Notes under the pieces: generated by a model
What the model was told of the DNA's origin: nothing
The model's database searches: none
Seen by the model: the letters and a program-made list of their open reading frames with translations, nothing else
Shown here: positions 31,799-41,351 of the stretch, in pieces
How the letters are laid out: every line of letters begins with the position of its first letter
Numbering within the stretch: the stretch's first letter is position 1
Translations under genes and position numbers: made by a program
Source of the DNA: Arcanobacterium pluranimalium
GTDB taxonomy: Bacteria; Actinomycetota; Actinomycetes; Actinomycetales; Actinomycetaceae
Direction of reading: 5' to 3'
Length of the DNA stretch: 64,000 bases
Assembly: GCF_016907845.1 (NCBI RefSeq)
Contig: NZ_JAFBCS010000001.1
Coordinates: 1,612,001-1,676,000, forward strand

Positions 31799-33787
31799 TT
31801 ACGTATCCGTTTCGTCAAAGAGTCGGCGCTGCTTTTCAAGTTCGATGAGGCGCTCAAATAATGCTGCCTGCTGGGCTGGATCGTCACATCGCTGCATTTC
31901 ACCGCGCACCTCAGCAATTTGCCGCATAAAGCCATGCCGTACCAGCGACATCATCACCCCGCGCACATAACGCCACATATCGGAGGGTCTATCTTCGGCG
32001 ATCGGCTCAACTGACAGCTGCGCAATGGCACGTCGCACCTCAGAACTGGCATCTTCCATAAGCAGATTCACATACCATGAGCAGGCGCGACTCTCTGCCA
32101 CATTAGGATCAATTCCCTGTGCAATGAGCTGTTCTAAATACTCTTGATACCTGCCCACCGAGCCAACGGCACTTATTCTGTCAAAAATAGCGCGATGCAC
32201 AGGAACGATAAATGACTGACTCGGCAAACTTTGAATATTCGCTTCCATCGCCATCCGTGGCAGTTGCACTGCGATTTCAAGCGCAGCGCGTTCTACTTTC
32301 TCAACAGGATCAACGATCTGCGATTTTTCTTTGAGCGCGGGGCTTTGTGTTACGACGGCGTCGTCGTGCGAATCATTGGAAGCAAACTGACTGATCGCAG
32401 CAGTTGCGCCACGCAATAATTTATGAGCTTCGTCCACCGACATGCGCACTGAATTTTCATCCATGCCCAGCCAACCCGAGAGTTCGCGAGTGTACTCACT
32501 GCGCAGTACCCGATCCTTAATCGATGCAACTATCGGAGCTGCTGCGCGCAAACCCGCAGCTCTACCCTCTGCAGTGTGCAAGGAAACGTCTTTGAGTAAA
32601 GAGCGAATAACGAAAGCAAAAAGAGGCTCACGCGATGCGATAATCTCGCGCACTGCGGCGTCGCCATACTTCATCCGCACATCGCAGGGATCAAGCCCAC
32701 CGGGTGAAATCGCCACAAATGTTTGCGCCCCAAAATTCTGATCCTCTTGGAAAGCGCGAATCGCAGCCTTTTGCCCAGCAGCATCGCCGTCGAAAGTGAA
32801 GATAACTTCCCCGCCCATGCTCTGACCGGTGTGGAGAATAACTCCGGAACTCGGACCTTGCGTATCACGCAATAAACGCCGCGCAATTTTCACATGTTCG
32901 TGTCCAAAAGCGGTACCACAAGTGGCAACAGCATGCGGGATTCCGGCCAGATGTGCGGCCATCACATCCGTATAGCCCTCAACCACCACAATTTTTCGAT
33001 CGCTAGAAATCGCCTTTTTCGCCCGATCAAGACCGTAAAGCACCTGCGATTTCTTGTAGATGCTCGTCTCTGGCGTATTGAGGTATTTCGGGCCTTCGTC
33101 GTCGTTATTCATTTTGCGGGCGCCAAAACCAATCGGATCACCGGTGATCGAATGAATCGGCCACATTACCCGGCCACGAAAGCGATCATAGATACCGCGC
33201 GTGCCTTGCGTCGCTAACCCCGAAGCGAGAATTTCTTTCTCAGTAAAACCACGTTTGCGCAGTTCTTTCAAAAGCGAATCCCACGTATTGGGAGAATAGC
33301 CGATCTGATACGAAGCGATCACAGCGTCGTCGAAACCGCGCTCATAAAGCATTTCTTTCGCGGCTTTTCCCTCAGGAGTTAGCAACTGACGCATATAAAA
33401 CTCTTGCGCAATACGGTGAGCATCAACGAGTCGCGAGCGCGTCGGTTCCCCGCGGCGACTGCGGTTATTTTGAGCCGAGTCTTCTTCGTACTCGATATGA
33501 ATACCAGCCTTGCGAGCCAACATTTCAACCGCTTCGACAAAAGAAATATGCTCAATCCGCTCCACGAAAGAGATCGCGTCTCCGCCTTCGCCGCAACCGA
33601 AACAATGCCAACGCCCCACGTGTGGGCGCACGTTGAACGACGGCGTCTTTTCGTCATGAAATGGGCATAGCCCTTTGAGAGAACCAGTTCCAGCAGATTT
33701 GAGCGTGATATATTCTGAGATAACATCCTCGATACGCGTGCGCTCACGCACTTCGTCGATAATATCGCGCTTGATCAATCCTGCCAT
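31799..33787 (-). CDS. dnaG: DNA primase
   Basis: This 662-residue primase makes RNA primers at the replication fork. The N-terminal zinc ribbon (CPFHDEKTPSFN and WHCFGCGEGG) binds template; the central TOPRIM domain shows VVEGYTDVMAAHLAG near residue 265 and TFDGDAAGQKAA near 323; the C-terminal part is the helicase-binding region. Length is normal for actinobacteria. The ATG has a TAGAAT box six bases upstream and no ribosome site, so the mRNA appears leaderless. Confidence 0.97.
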   Translation of the reverse strand: MAGLIKRDIIDEVRERTRIEDVISEYITLKSAGTGSLKGLCPFHDEKTPSFNVRPHVGRWHCFGCGEGGDAISFVERIEHISFVEAVEMLARKAGIHIEYEEDSAQNNRSRRGEPTRSRLVDAHRIAQEFYMRQLLTPEGKAAKEMLYERGFDDAVIASYQIGYSPNTWDSLLKELRKRGFTEKEILASGLATQGTRGIYDRFRGRVMWPIHSITGDPIGFGARKMNNDDEGPKYLNTPETSIYKKSQVLYGLDRAKKAISSDRKIVVVEGYTDVMAAHLAGIPHAVATCGTAFGHEHVKIARRLLRDTQGPSSGVILHTGQSMGGEVIFTFDGDAAGQKAAIRAFQEDQNFGAQTFVAISPGGLDPCDVRMKYGDAAVREIIASREPLFAFVIRSLLKDVSLHTAEGRAAGLRAAAPIVASIKDRVLRSEYTRELSGWLGMDENSVRMSVDEAHKLLRGATAAISQFASNDSHDDAVVTQSPALKEKSQIVDPVEKVERAALEIAVQLPRMAMEANIQSLPSQSFIVPVHRAIFDRISAVGSVGRYQEYLEQLIAQGIDPNVAESRACSWYVNLLMEDASSEVRRAIAQLSVEPIAEDRPSDMWRYVRGVMMSLVRHGFMRQIAEVRGEMQRCDDPAQQAALFERLIELEKQRRLFDETDT

Positions 33788-33793
33788 GATCGT

Positions 33794-33799
33794 ATTCTA
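33794..33799 (-). promoter_or_regulatory. Leaderless -10 box of dnaG
   Basis: TAGAAT on the minus strand is followed by six bases and the dnaG ATG at 33787. It separates dnaG from the upstream dgt gene, 51 bp away. Confidence 0.55.
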
Positions 33800-33838
33800 T
33801 CCATAATTGCCGGCCTTAGTTGCGCCATAATCACGGGC

Positions 33839-35107
33839 TTAATTGCGCAGCATCCCACATAGGTGCGCGTGCCACTGGCGCGCTGATTGATCCGTCAACG
33901 AGGCGATTTGATCTGCAATAACGCGCCTGCGCTCAGCATCATTGCCAGCTTCATCCCAAAACCCTAAAAACATCGGCTCCAAGCGTTCGCGGGGATTTTC
34001 ACTGATGGCGTCCATGAGGTCAAAGAGGATTGTGCGCTGGGTGTAATATACCGGTTCTTGTTCACGCGGCTGCATGACGTAATGAACCGCCATTCCTTTG
34101 AGCAGCAATATCTCAGCTTTCGTTGCTTCAGGCACCACAATATTTGCATTGTAGCGAATAAGCGGATCAGTCCCATATTCGGCGAGCGTGGCCCGGGCTA
34201 CCTCGCGCACGAAACGCCCGATGAGGTCCGAGGTGAGATCTTTGAGCATGGCTAGATCACGCAAAGTCCCATTAAATTCGCGCGGCCATGAATCCATCTG
34301 TGACAACCGTTCAAAGGCCTGCGTGAGCTCTTCAACTGAGGAACTGTGACCATACCAATTCACTGTTGAATCAAAGATCTCTTCACGTTCAGCCATCATA
34401 TTAGCCAAGACCAGCGGCGGCCTAGCAAACCGCGAGTTAGTGATGGCACTGTGGACTACGGCGTCTTCCAAATCGTGCACTGAGTAGGCGATATCATCAG
34501 AAAGATCCATCACCTGCGCTTCCACACACCTTTGGTGTCCGTGCTGCCCATGCGCCCAATGAAAGACGTTGAGGTCGTCGGTGTATGCGCCGAATTTATT
34601 GGATTTCGACGCCGGTCCCTCACCTTGCGCCCACGGGTATTTGATCGTGGCGTCGATAGTTGCGCGCGTGAGGTTCAAGCCAGCAGATCGTCCATCGCGG
34701 TGAAAACGTTTCGGTTCGAGGCGGCTCAACACTCGCAGCGTCTGCGCGTTGCCCTCAAATCCACCAATATCGGCGAGCATCTCATCGAGGGCACGCTCGC
34801 CATTGTGTCCAAATGGAGGATGCCCGATATCGTGGCATAAACAAGCGGTTTCCACGATATCGGGATCGCAACCGAGAATTTTCGCTAGTGATCTGCCCAC
34901 TTGAGCAACTTCGAGGGAATGCGTGAGTCGCGTGCGGATAAAATCGTCAGATTCCGGCCCGAGCACCTGGGTTTTCGCACCTAATCTCCGCAATGCCGAA
35001 GAGTGTAAAACTCGGGCACGATCGCGTTCAAAATCGGTGCGAGTATTGCTTTTAGGCGGCTCAGGCACCCACCGTTCCACGTCAAAAGATTCGTACTGCG
35101 TTTGCAA
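33839..35107 (-). CDS. dgt: dGTPase / HD-domain dNTP triphosphohydrolase
   Basis: This 422-residue HD-superfamily enzyme hydrolyses dNTPs to nucleosides and triphosphate. Metal and substrate motifs are visible: RARVLHSSALRRLGAKTQV near residue 30, RLTHSLEVAQVGRSLA near 60 and CLCHDIGHPPFGHNGE near 90, with the second acidic DLSDDIAYSVHDLEDAV near 205. A TTG start (35107) has GGAGG nine bases upstream. It begins five bases after the dus stop and probably shares its transcript; in actinobacteria dgt is typically upstream of dnaG, as here. Confidence 0.95.
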   Translation of the reverse strand: MQTQYESFDVERWVPEPPKSNTRTDFERDRARVLHSSALRRLGAKTQVLGPESDDFIRTRLTHSLEVAQVGRSLAKILGCDPDIVETACLCHDIGHPPFGHNGERALDEMLADIGGFEGNAQTLRVLSRLEPKRFHRDGRSAGLNLTRATIDATIKYPWAQGEGPASKSNKFGAYTDDLNVFHWAHGQHGHQRCVEAQVMDLSDDIAYSVHDLEDAVVHSAITNSRFARPPLVLANMMAEREEIFDSTVNWYGHSSSVEELTQAFERLSQMDSWPREFNGTLRDLAMLKDLTSDLIGRFVREVARATLAEYGTDPLIRYNANIVVPEATKAEILLLKGMAVHYVMQPREQEPVYYTQRTILFDLMDAISENPRERLEPMFLGFWDEAGNDAERRRVIADQIASLTDQSARQWHAHLCGMLRN

Positions 35108-35112
35108 GTCCC

Positions 35113-36324
35113 TCAGCCTCCAGAAATTCCAATCTCTGCTTCATGAATTTTAGCTTGTTGTGCACTGTTGAGCGTGTGACTTTCAAGCCAAAATTCAGGC
35201 AAGTGTGGCCGTTTTGGATTCCCTGCTCGGCCACGCTGCCCACTGGCGGCCTGCGGATACTCCTGATCCAGGTCTAAGGAATTGAGTCGTTCTTCGAGTT
35301 CAACCAGTGTAGAAACTAAGCCAAGTTGATGGCGAATTTCGCCGCCAACCGAAAAACCGCGCATATACCAGCTCATATGCTTTCTCATTTCGCGCAGCGC
35401 TCGGTGTTCGTCATGAAAATGCTCGACCGACAGCTGGGCATGCCGCAAGATCACTTGGGCAACTTCGCGCAAATCGGGGCGATACTGCTGATTAGCACCG
35501 TGCAAATGCGCTGCAAGATCGAAGAAGATCCACGGTCTACCTTGACACCCACGACCGACAACGACGCCGTCACAGCCAGTTTCGTTCATCATGCGTTGCG
35601 CATCGGGTGCTTCAAAGACATCACCATTACCGAAAACTGGCAAATCGGAAATCTCCTTAAGGATGGCGATCTTCTCCCAATCGGCCTGGCCGGAATAGTG
35701 CTGTTCGGTTGTTCGGGCATGCAAGGTCAGTGCACTAATACCAGCACTGCGAGAAATGCGCGCCACATCGCGAAAGGTTTCGTGATCAGCGTCGATACCA
35801 ACGCGGAATTTTGCAGTTACTGGAACTTCGTGTGCTCGTCCACGCGAGGCCGTTTGTGCAGCTCGCACAGCCGATTTAACGACGTCTTCATAAAGGTCGT
35901 GCTTCCACGGCAGCGCTGACCCACCGCCCTTACGAGTCACTTTAGGCACTGGGCAACCAAAATTGAGATCAATATGATCTGCTAGATCTTCTTCAACGAG
36001 TATTTTTACAGCTGCAGCAGTAGTAGCCGGTTGTACTCCGTAGAGTTGCACTGAACGGACGGGGTCTTCCTGATCAGGTTTGACCATATTGAGCGTTTCT
36101 GGAATCCGCTCGACCAGTGCCCTTGTGGTGATCATTTCGCAGATATACAAGCCTGCGGGAGCCATATCTCCAGTGGTTCTGCCACCGCTTGCCTGATAAC
36201 CCGCACTTTGGGCACCTCTCTGCCCAAATTCTCGGCAGATTTGCCGAAAAGGTGGATTCGTCACTCCCGCCATCGGCGAGAGCATCATCGGCGTTCCTAA
36301 TGTTACTTCCCCGATATTGATCAC
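35113..36324 (-). CDS. dusB: tRNA-dihydrouridine synthase (DusB family)
   Basis: This 403-residue FMN enzyme reduces uridine to dihydrouridine in tRNA D-loops. The TIM-barrel domain starts with MLSPMAGVTNPPFRQICREF; the catalytic cysteine is in DLNFGCPVPKVTRKGGGSAL near residue 125, and FMN-site motifs GNGDVFEAPDA and DGVVVGRGCQGRPWIF follow. A helical RNA-binding domain forms the end. The GTG start overlaps the YibE/F stop (GTGA). Actinobacteria usually have a single Dus of this type. Confidence 0.95.
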   Translation of the reverse strand: MINIGEVTLGTPMMLSPMAGVTNPPFRQICREFGQRGAQSAGYQASGGRTTGDMAPAGLYICEMITTRALVERIPETLNMVKPDQEDPVRSVQLYGVQPATTAAAVKILVEEDLADHIDLNFGCPVPKVTRKGGGSALPWKHDLYEDVVKSAVRAAQTASRGRAHEVPVTAKFRVGIDADHETFRDVARISRSAGISALTLHARTTEQHYSGQADWEKIAILKEISDLPVFGNGDVFEAPDAQRMMNETGCDGVVVGRGCQGRPWIFFDLAAHLHGANQQYRPDLREVAQVILRHAQLSVEHFHDEHRALREMRKHMSWYMRGFSVGGEIRHQLGLVSTLVELEERLNSLDLDQEYPQAASGQRGRAGNPKRPHLPEFWLESHTLNSAQQAKIHEAEIGISGG

Positions 36325-37583
36325 GATTTTGCCACTTTACTTGGGGAAACAGGAGCAAGAATGGCTGCAATAGCTGTGGTCATCGGAATGGCGAGCACGA
36401 GTCCAATTGAAGCGACAAGCGTGCGAACAATTTCTTCTGCAACCTCGCCAATTACAAAGAAATCGAGGAAGCCGCGATCGATCAATGCTGCGGCCATGAG
36501 CAGCGGAAGTGCTGTTCCTACATAGGCGAATGCTAGAGTGTACACAGTGGATGCGATATGGTCACGGCCAACGATCATGCCTTGCCGCACAAGCTGTTGA
36601 CGGCTTGCAGCCGGATTGGCAGCGTGCAGTTCCCATACTGTAGAAACTTGCGTGATGGTAACGTCGTTCAGCGCACCCAAACCCGCAAGCACCATTCCTG
36701 CCAACAAAATCTGCTGCATCGACACATCAGGCAAATAACCAGTGAGTGATATTGCGGCATCACTATATGTACCGGTGAGTTTGGTAGTTCCAATCGAGAT
36801 AACCGCTGCCACAGCAGTGATCATGAGGCCCGCGAAAGTGCCGAGCACCGCCGTCGTCGTGCGAATCGAAATACCGTGTGCGAAATAGATCGATGCGAAC
36901 ATCATGGCGGCAGATCCCACTGCAACCACTAAAAATGCTGGCTTACCAGCCATCAGTGCTGGCAGGAGGAACAAAACGACGACGGCGAGCGAAGCCGCAA
37001 GACCCACCAAAGCAGCTAGACCTTTACCACGTGCTACCAGCGCCACCACTAATACGTAGATAACAACGATCAAAATGAGCGGCGTGCTGCGGTGAAAATC
37101 AACAAAAACGTAGGCAGTGCCAGTACTAATAGAGTCTGGCGTGAAAAGGGCTTGCACCTCATCGCCAACTCGCAAACCGTTGTTAACAATTTCAAGTGGG
37201 ACGCTAACGGGTACCTCTACCCCTTCCACTTTCATTTTTACTGGCGTTTGGCCGTTTTGGTCCGTTGCGCCAATAGCCGAAATCTCTCCCACTACTTTCG
37301 ATGTGCCTGGAGCGTTTAGCGGATGCGTACCGACTCGTGATTCACCAGCTGAGGGCCATAATGCAACCATGGCGATAACAGTGATAATCGCCATGGGGAT
37401 AATGATTGCACTGAGTAGCCGCACAATCTTCTTCCGCGCTTTCGGATCGAGATCGAGTGGCGCCGAGTGGGAGTGCGAATGTGAATGGCTACGAGCAGCA
37501 TGAACATCTCCAGCTTGCACAGCAGGACGCGAGAGGGCGCGCTCGTTACCGTCCGCGCCCTCCGCATTCTTGAAGAACTTCAC
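36321..37583 (-). CDS. YibE/F family multipass membrane protein
   Basis: This 420-residue protein has an N-terminal cytoplasmic tail with a histidine-serine run (ARSHSHSHSHSAP, residues about 30-42), a first membrane helix (about 58-77), an extracytoplasmic beta-rich segment (about 80-160) and some seven further helices. The later part has family words VLAGLGALNDVTITQVSTVWEL and GRDHIASTVYTLAFAYVGTALPL. YibE/F proteins are uncharacterised probable transporters. GTG start with AAGGAC five bases upstream. It lies 14 bases after the glycyl-tRNA synthetase gene and overlaps dusB, so the three likely share an mRNA. Confidence 0.9.
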   Translation of the reverse strand: MKFFKNAEGADGNERALSRPAVQAGDVHAARSHSHSHSHSAPLDLDPKARKKIVRLLSAIIIPMAIITVIAMVALWPSAGESRVGTHPLNAPGTSKVVGEISAIGATDQNGQTPVKMKVEGVEVPVSVPLEIVNNGLRVGDEVQALFTPDSISTGTAYVFVDFHRSTPLILIVVIYVLVVALVARGKGLAALVGLAASLAVVVLFLLPALMAGKPAFLVVAVGSAAMMFASIYFAHGISIRTTTAVLGTFAGLMITAVAAVISIGTTKLTGTYSDAAISLTGYLPDVSMQQILLAGMVLAGLGALNDVTITQVSTVWELHAANPAASRQQLVRQGMIVGRDHIASTVYTLAFAYVGTALPLLMAAALIDRGFLDFFVIGEVAEEIVRTLVASIGLVLAIPMTTAIAAILAPVSPSKVAKS

Positions 37584-37597
37584 AAATTGTCCTTGCC

Positions 37598-38992
37598 TCA
37601 GGCGCCGATGAGCTTTCCGGCAAGGAACTGCTCAACTTCGGCGATCGGAATACGAATTTGTGCCATCGTATCGCGATCACGCACGGTGACGGCGTCGTCT
37701 TCTAGCGAGTCGAAATCAACCGTGATGCAGTACGGAGTTCCGATTTCGTCTTGGCGACGGTAACGACGACCAACCGCACCGGCGTCGTCGAAATCAATAT
37801 TCCAGTGACGACGCAACTTCGCAGCAATCTCACGCGCTAACGGCGAAAGCTGCTCGGAACGCGAGAGCGGCAAAACCGCAGCCTTGACTGGCGCCAGGCG
37901 CGGATCGAGCTTCAAAACGATGCGCTTGTCCACACCACCCTTGGTATTTGGTGCCTCATCTTCGGTGTAGGCCTCCACCAAGAACGCCATCATCGAGCGG
38001 GTCAAACCAGCTGAAGGCTCAATCACATACGGCGTGTAGCGTTCACCCGTCGCTTGATCAAAGTATTCGAGTTTCTTGCCCGAAGCTTCAGAATGGGACG
38101 AGAGATCAAAATCTGTACGGTTGGCGATACCCTCGAGTTCGCCCCACTCACTACCTTGGAAGCCAAAGCGGTACTCAATGTCTACCGTGCGCTTCGAGTA
38201 ATGAGAGAGCTTAGCCTGCGGGTGCTCGTAGAGACGCAGATTTTCTGGATTCACGCCTAGGTCCTTGTACCATTCGAGACGAGCGTCGATCCAGGACTGG
38301 TGCCACTCCTCGTCCTCCCCTGGCTTGACGAAGAACTCCAGCTCCATCTGCTCAAATTCACGGGTGCGGAAAATGAAGTTTCCTGGCGTGATCTCGTTGC
38401 GGAAAGACTTTCCAACTTGGCCGATACCGAATGGTGGCTTGCGACGGGCAGTTGTGAGCACGTTGTTGAAATTGACGAAAATGCCCTGTGCTGTTTCTGG
38501 GCGAAGATAATGCAGACCAGACTCATCGTCAACCGGCCCGAGGAAGGTCTTGAGCAAGCCCGAGAAAGGCTTCGATTCGGTCCACGTCCCTCGGTTGCCA
38601 CAATTGGGGCATGGAACATCAGCCATCGACACTTCGTCTTCCGAAATACCTTTCTTAGCTGCGTACTCTTCGATCAATTGATCTTCACGCAGGCGCTTGT
38701 GGCAGCTCGTACACTCAACGAGCGGATCCGAGAAAGTTGCAACATGCCCAGATGCGACCCACACCTCACGTGGCAAGATGATGGACGAATCAAGGCCGAC
38801 GACGTCCTCACGCGCAGTGACATTAGCTTTCCACCACTGGCGCTTGATGTTTTCTTTCAGTTCGACGCCGAGTGGGCCGTAGTCCCACGCGGAGCGAGTT
38901 CCGCCGTAAATTTCGCCCGCAGGAAAGACGAATCCGCGGCGCTTTGCTAGAGAAATTACGTTATCCAACCGTGATGGCGCTGGTTTTGCCAT
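37598..38992 (-). CDS. glyS: Glycyl-tRNA synthetase, dimeric class II type
   Basis: This 464-residue enzyme charges tRNA-Gly. The N-terminus has [18 protein letters not shown] and [14 protein letters not shown]; motif 2 is near [20 protein letters not shown], motif 3 near [10 protein letters not shown], and an anticodon-binding domain ends the protein. A zinc-knuckle-like insertion (CTSCHKRL and [10 protein letters not shown]) is visible near residues 100-145. ATG 38992 has AAGGAG eight bases upstream; the longer frame to 39046 has none. It is the first gene of the glyS-yibE/F-dusB run. Confidence 0.96.
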   Translation of the reverse strand: MAKPAPSRLDNVISLAKRRGFVFPAGEIYGGTRSAWDYGPLGVELKENIKRQWWKANVTAREDVVGLDSSIILPREVWVASGHVATFSDPLVECTSCHKRLREDQLIEEYAAKKGISEDEVSMADVPCPNCGNRGTWTESKPFSGLLKTFLGPVDDESGLHYLRPETAQGIFVNFNNVLTTARRKPPFGIGQVGKSFRNEITPGNFIFRTREFEQMELEFFVKPGEDEEWHQSWIDARLEWYKDLGVNPENLRLYEHPQAKLSHYSKRTVDIEYRFGFQGSEWGELEGIANRTDFDLSSHSEASGKKLEYFDQATGERYTPYVIEPSAGLTRSMMAFLVEAYTEDEAPNTKGGVDKRIVLKLDPRLAPVKAAVLPLSRSEQLSPLAREIAAKLRRHWNIDFDDAGAVGRRYRRQDEIGTPYCITVDFDSLEDDAVTVRDRDTMAQIRIPIAEVEQFLAGKLIGA

Positions 38993-39256
38993 GAAATACA
39001 CTCCTTGTTGAGTCCACATCTGGATGATGCGGTGATTTTCTACCACTGGCTGTGGCAGTGTCCAAGCACCGAATCCGGTTGCCGAACGTATTTGCGCAGT
39101 ATCTTAGCCAATGCTGTTACACATGAGAAACTTACGCGAGCGAACTATGCGCTACTGCTTTCGATTGTACGGAACTGCTGATTGGGCTGCGAAACTAGCA
39201 CATGATATTTCCAAAGAATGGTGCAATCTCACACACTTTCCGCTTGACTCTCCCCA
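38993..39256. other. Divergent promoter region between glyS and znuA
   Basis: No gene is seen in these roughly 260 bases. No T-box specifier arrangement was recognised upstream of glyS. The right end leads into the zinc operon promoter. Confidence 0.4.
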
Positions 39257-39262
39257 TATAAT
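39257..39262 (+). promoter_or_regulatory. -10 box of the zinc uptake operon
   Basis: A consensus TATAAT would start transcription near 39269. This excludes the in-frame ATG at 39265 as a start and points to ATG 39280, leaving a leader of about ten bases. Confidence 0.55.
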
Positions 39263-39265
39263 TAA

Positions 39266-39280
39266 TGAGAATAGTTTGCA
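39266..39280 (+). promoter_or_regulatory. Candidate Zur operator over the zinc operon start site
   Basis: TGAGAATAGTTTGCA resembles the TGANAAT-NN-TTNTCA type of Fur/Zur site with several mismatches and covers the predicted transcription start. The Zur gene is the fourth gene of this cluster, so repression by zinc-bound Zur is expected. Sequence support alone is weak. Confidence 0.3.
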
Positions 39281-40395
39281 TGAAGGAAAAATTATCATTA
39301 AAATTTGCAGCGATCTTTGGCGCTGCAGCCCTCGCTCTCGCCGGATGTTCCGGATCTAGCGAAACTTCCAAAGATTCCACAAAGCTCAATGTGAGCACGT
39401 CATTCTACCCAATCACCTACCTTGTTGAAAAAATCGGCGGCGATGCCGTAAAGGTCAACGACCTCACACCTCCTGGATCTGATGCCCACGGTGCCGAACT
39501 TTCTCCAGCAGAGATCTCAGCCATGGAAAAATCCGATCTAGTGATCTACCTTGCAACGATGTCTCCGTCAATTGACGAAGCGATCAAGACCGCAAAGATC
39601 AAAAAGTCGGTAGAGATTGGACAATCCGTCTCGCTCCTGCCACGTACCGAAATTGCTGCTGTTTCTGAGCAGTTGCCAAACGTCGATCCAAAGGCGAAAG
39701 TCGACAATCACGATCATGAAGCTGGTCACGATGACCACGACGCCGACCACAAAGACGAGCACAAAGACGACGCCAAGGGTCACGACGACAACGATCATGA
39801 AGCTGGTCACGATGACCACGACGGCGAAGGCCACGACGAACATGGTCACGACGAACATGGTCACGATCACGGCGTGAACGATCCGCACTTCTGGACTGAC
39901 CCAAGCCGCCTTGCTAAGGCAGCGCCAGTGATTGCAGACGAACTTGCAAAGCTCGATTCAAAGAATGCCAATAAGTTCAAAGACAATGCTAAGAAGATCG
40001 CTGATGAGCTCAACAAACTCGCAGCAGATTTCAAAGCAACGCTAGCTAAAGAACAGTGTCGAACTCGCTCATTCGTCGTCACACACCTCGCATTCGGATA
40101 CTTGGCAAAAGAGAACAATCTCAAGCAAATCGGCATTGCCTCCTTCGATCCTGACCTCGAACCATCACCGGCACGTATCGCGCAAATTAAAGAAATCGTT
40201 GCCCGCGATCACGTCAACACGATCTTCACCACCTCGGATCAGGAGATGAAGACGGCAAATTCAGTTGCAAATGAAACTGGGGCCAAGGTTCAGGTTCTCG
40301 ATCCAGCTGCCACGAAGCGTGACAAGAACAAGGACTACATGGATGTTATGAAGCAGAACTTCAAGCTGCTTTCTGATTCCATGAGCTGCAAGTAA
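39280..40395 (+). CDS. znuA: Zinc ABC transporter substrate-binding lipoprotein
   Basis: This 371-residue lipoprotein has signal LKFAAIFGAAALALAGC with cysteine at about residue 24. Cluster A-I metal-binding features are PPGSDAHGAELSPAEI near residue 75, NDPHFWTDPSRLAKAAP near 205 and VVTHLAFGYLA near 270. A very Asp/His-rich loop (about residues 145-195) is built of repeated GHDDHD/HDEHGHD words and marks a zinc rather than manganese carrier. It captures zinc outside the membrane for the ZnuC/ZnuB importer encoded downstream. Confidence 0.93.
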   Translation: MKEKLSLKFAAIFGAAALALAGCSGSSETSKDSTKLNVSTSFYPITYLVEKIGGDAVKVNDLTPPGSDAHGAELSPAEISAMEKSDLVIYLATMSPSIDEAIKTAKIKKSVEIGQSVSLLPRTEIAAVSEQLPNVDPKAKVDNHDHEAGHDDHDADHKDEHKDDAKGHDDNDHEAGHDDHDGEGHDEHGHDEHGHDHGVNDPHFWTDPSRLAKAAPVIADELAKLDSKNANKFKDNAKKIADELNKLAADFKATLAKEQCRTRSFVVTHLAFGYLAKENNLKQIGIASFDPDLEPSPARIAQIKEIVARDHVNTIFTTSDQEMKTANSVANETGAKVQVLDPAATKRDKNKDYMDVMKQNFKLLSDSMSCK

Positions 40396-40410
40396 AAATC
40401 ATAACCGTCG

Positions 40411-40457
40411 ATGATGCGCTGGTTACTGATACGATTTATCAGTAACCAGCGCATCAT
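40411..40457 (+). terminator. Hairpin between znuA and znuC
   Basis: A perfect 21-base stem (40411-40431 with 40437-40457, loop CGATT) lies just after znuA. The U-tail is weak (TGGTATCTC). Partial termination would make more binding protein than membrane parts, a common arrangement. Confidence 0.75.
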
Positions 40458-40565
40458 TGGTATCTCAATATTTCGCAGCTAGTGCGAAATATGCGGTATG
40501 CCGATTTTCAGCTGCAACACCTGCCAAGCAGCAACGACTCGTGGGATAACACACGAAGGAGACCC

Positions 40566-41351
40566 ATGACCAACTCGATTATTGAAGTGCGTGACCTCCA
40601 CGTCACCTTGGGCGCCGCACACATCCTGCGCGGGATAAATTTTGATGTTGACAACGGAACAACACTTGCCATCCTCGGACCAAACGGATCAGGCAAATCA
40701 ACCCTCGTTAGAGCGCTTGTTAACGCAATTCCACATTCACAAGGCAACATCAGGCTTATCGGCGCAGATCTTGGCCGCAGCCGCAAGGTGTCGTGGAAAG
40801 ATATTGGTTACGCACCGCAAAGAATCACCGCAGCTGCAGGCGTACCAGCTACTGCTTTAGAAACCGTGGAAAGTGGTCTCGTTTATGGCGGTTCGCTGCG
40901 GTTACCCAAAGATTCCAAAGCGCGCGCTCTGGCGGCGCTCGAGCTAGTCGGACTGGCACAACGCGCCAAAGAATCGGTACAAACTTTTTCCGGTGGGCAG
41001 CAACAACGAGTTCTCATCGCCCGGGCTCTCGTGAAAAACCCGAAGATACTTTTTCTTGATGAGCCTTTTGCTGGAATCGACAAAGAGTCCCGCGAAAGTA
41101 TTATTTCTACGCTTTACCAGCTCAAAGACGACGGCGTCACGCTCGTTCTGGTGCTGCATGAGCTCTATGGGCTAGAAGACCTCATCGATGAGTCAATTAT
41201 GCTTGAACACGGTCGCATCGTTGCTCAAGGCGTACCTGAAACGTTTGTAGGACGCGCAGAACACGGCCACCCAGCACACGACCACCAGCATCCTCACGAG
41301 AATAATAAGCCATCCTTTCGCGCTCCCGAGTTAGGAGGGCAACTGCCATGA
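40566..41351 (+). CDS. znuC: Zinc ABC transporter ATP-binding protein
   Basis: This 261-residue ATPase has Walker A GPNGSGKST, Q-loop YAPQRI, signature TFSGGQQQR and Walker B ILFLDEPFAGID, then a switch histidine in LVLHEL. The C-terminal tail is His-rich (HGHPAHDHQHPHEN), possibly a zinc sensor or store. ATG 40566 has AAGGAG just upstream; the open frame starts earlier but without a site. Its stop overlaps the permease start (ATGA). Confidence 0.93.
   Translation: MTNSIIEVRDLHVTLGAAHILRGINFDVDNGTTLAILGPNGSGKSTLVRALVNAIPHSQGNIRLIGADLGRSRKVSWKDIGYAPQRITAAAGVPATALETVESGLVYGGSLRLPKDSKARALAALELVGLAQRAKESVQTFSGGQQQRVLIARALVKNPKILFLDEPFAGIDKESRESIISTLYQLKDDGVTLVLVLHELYGLEDLIDESIMLEHGRIVAQGVPETFVGRAEHGHPAHDHQHPHENNKPSFRAPELGGQLP

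Noticed and set aside
38993-39256. Possible T-box leader before glyS
   Set aside because: No specifier loop, T-box bulge or antiterminator pairing could be recognised, and a normal ribosome site lies next to ATG 38992.
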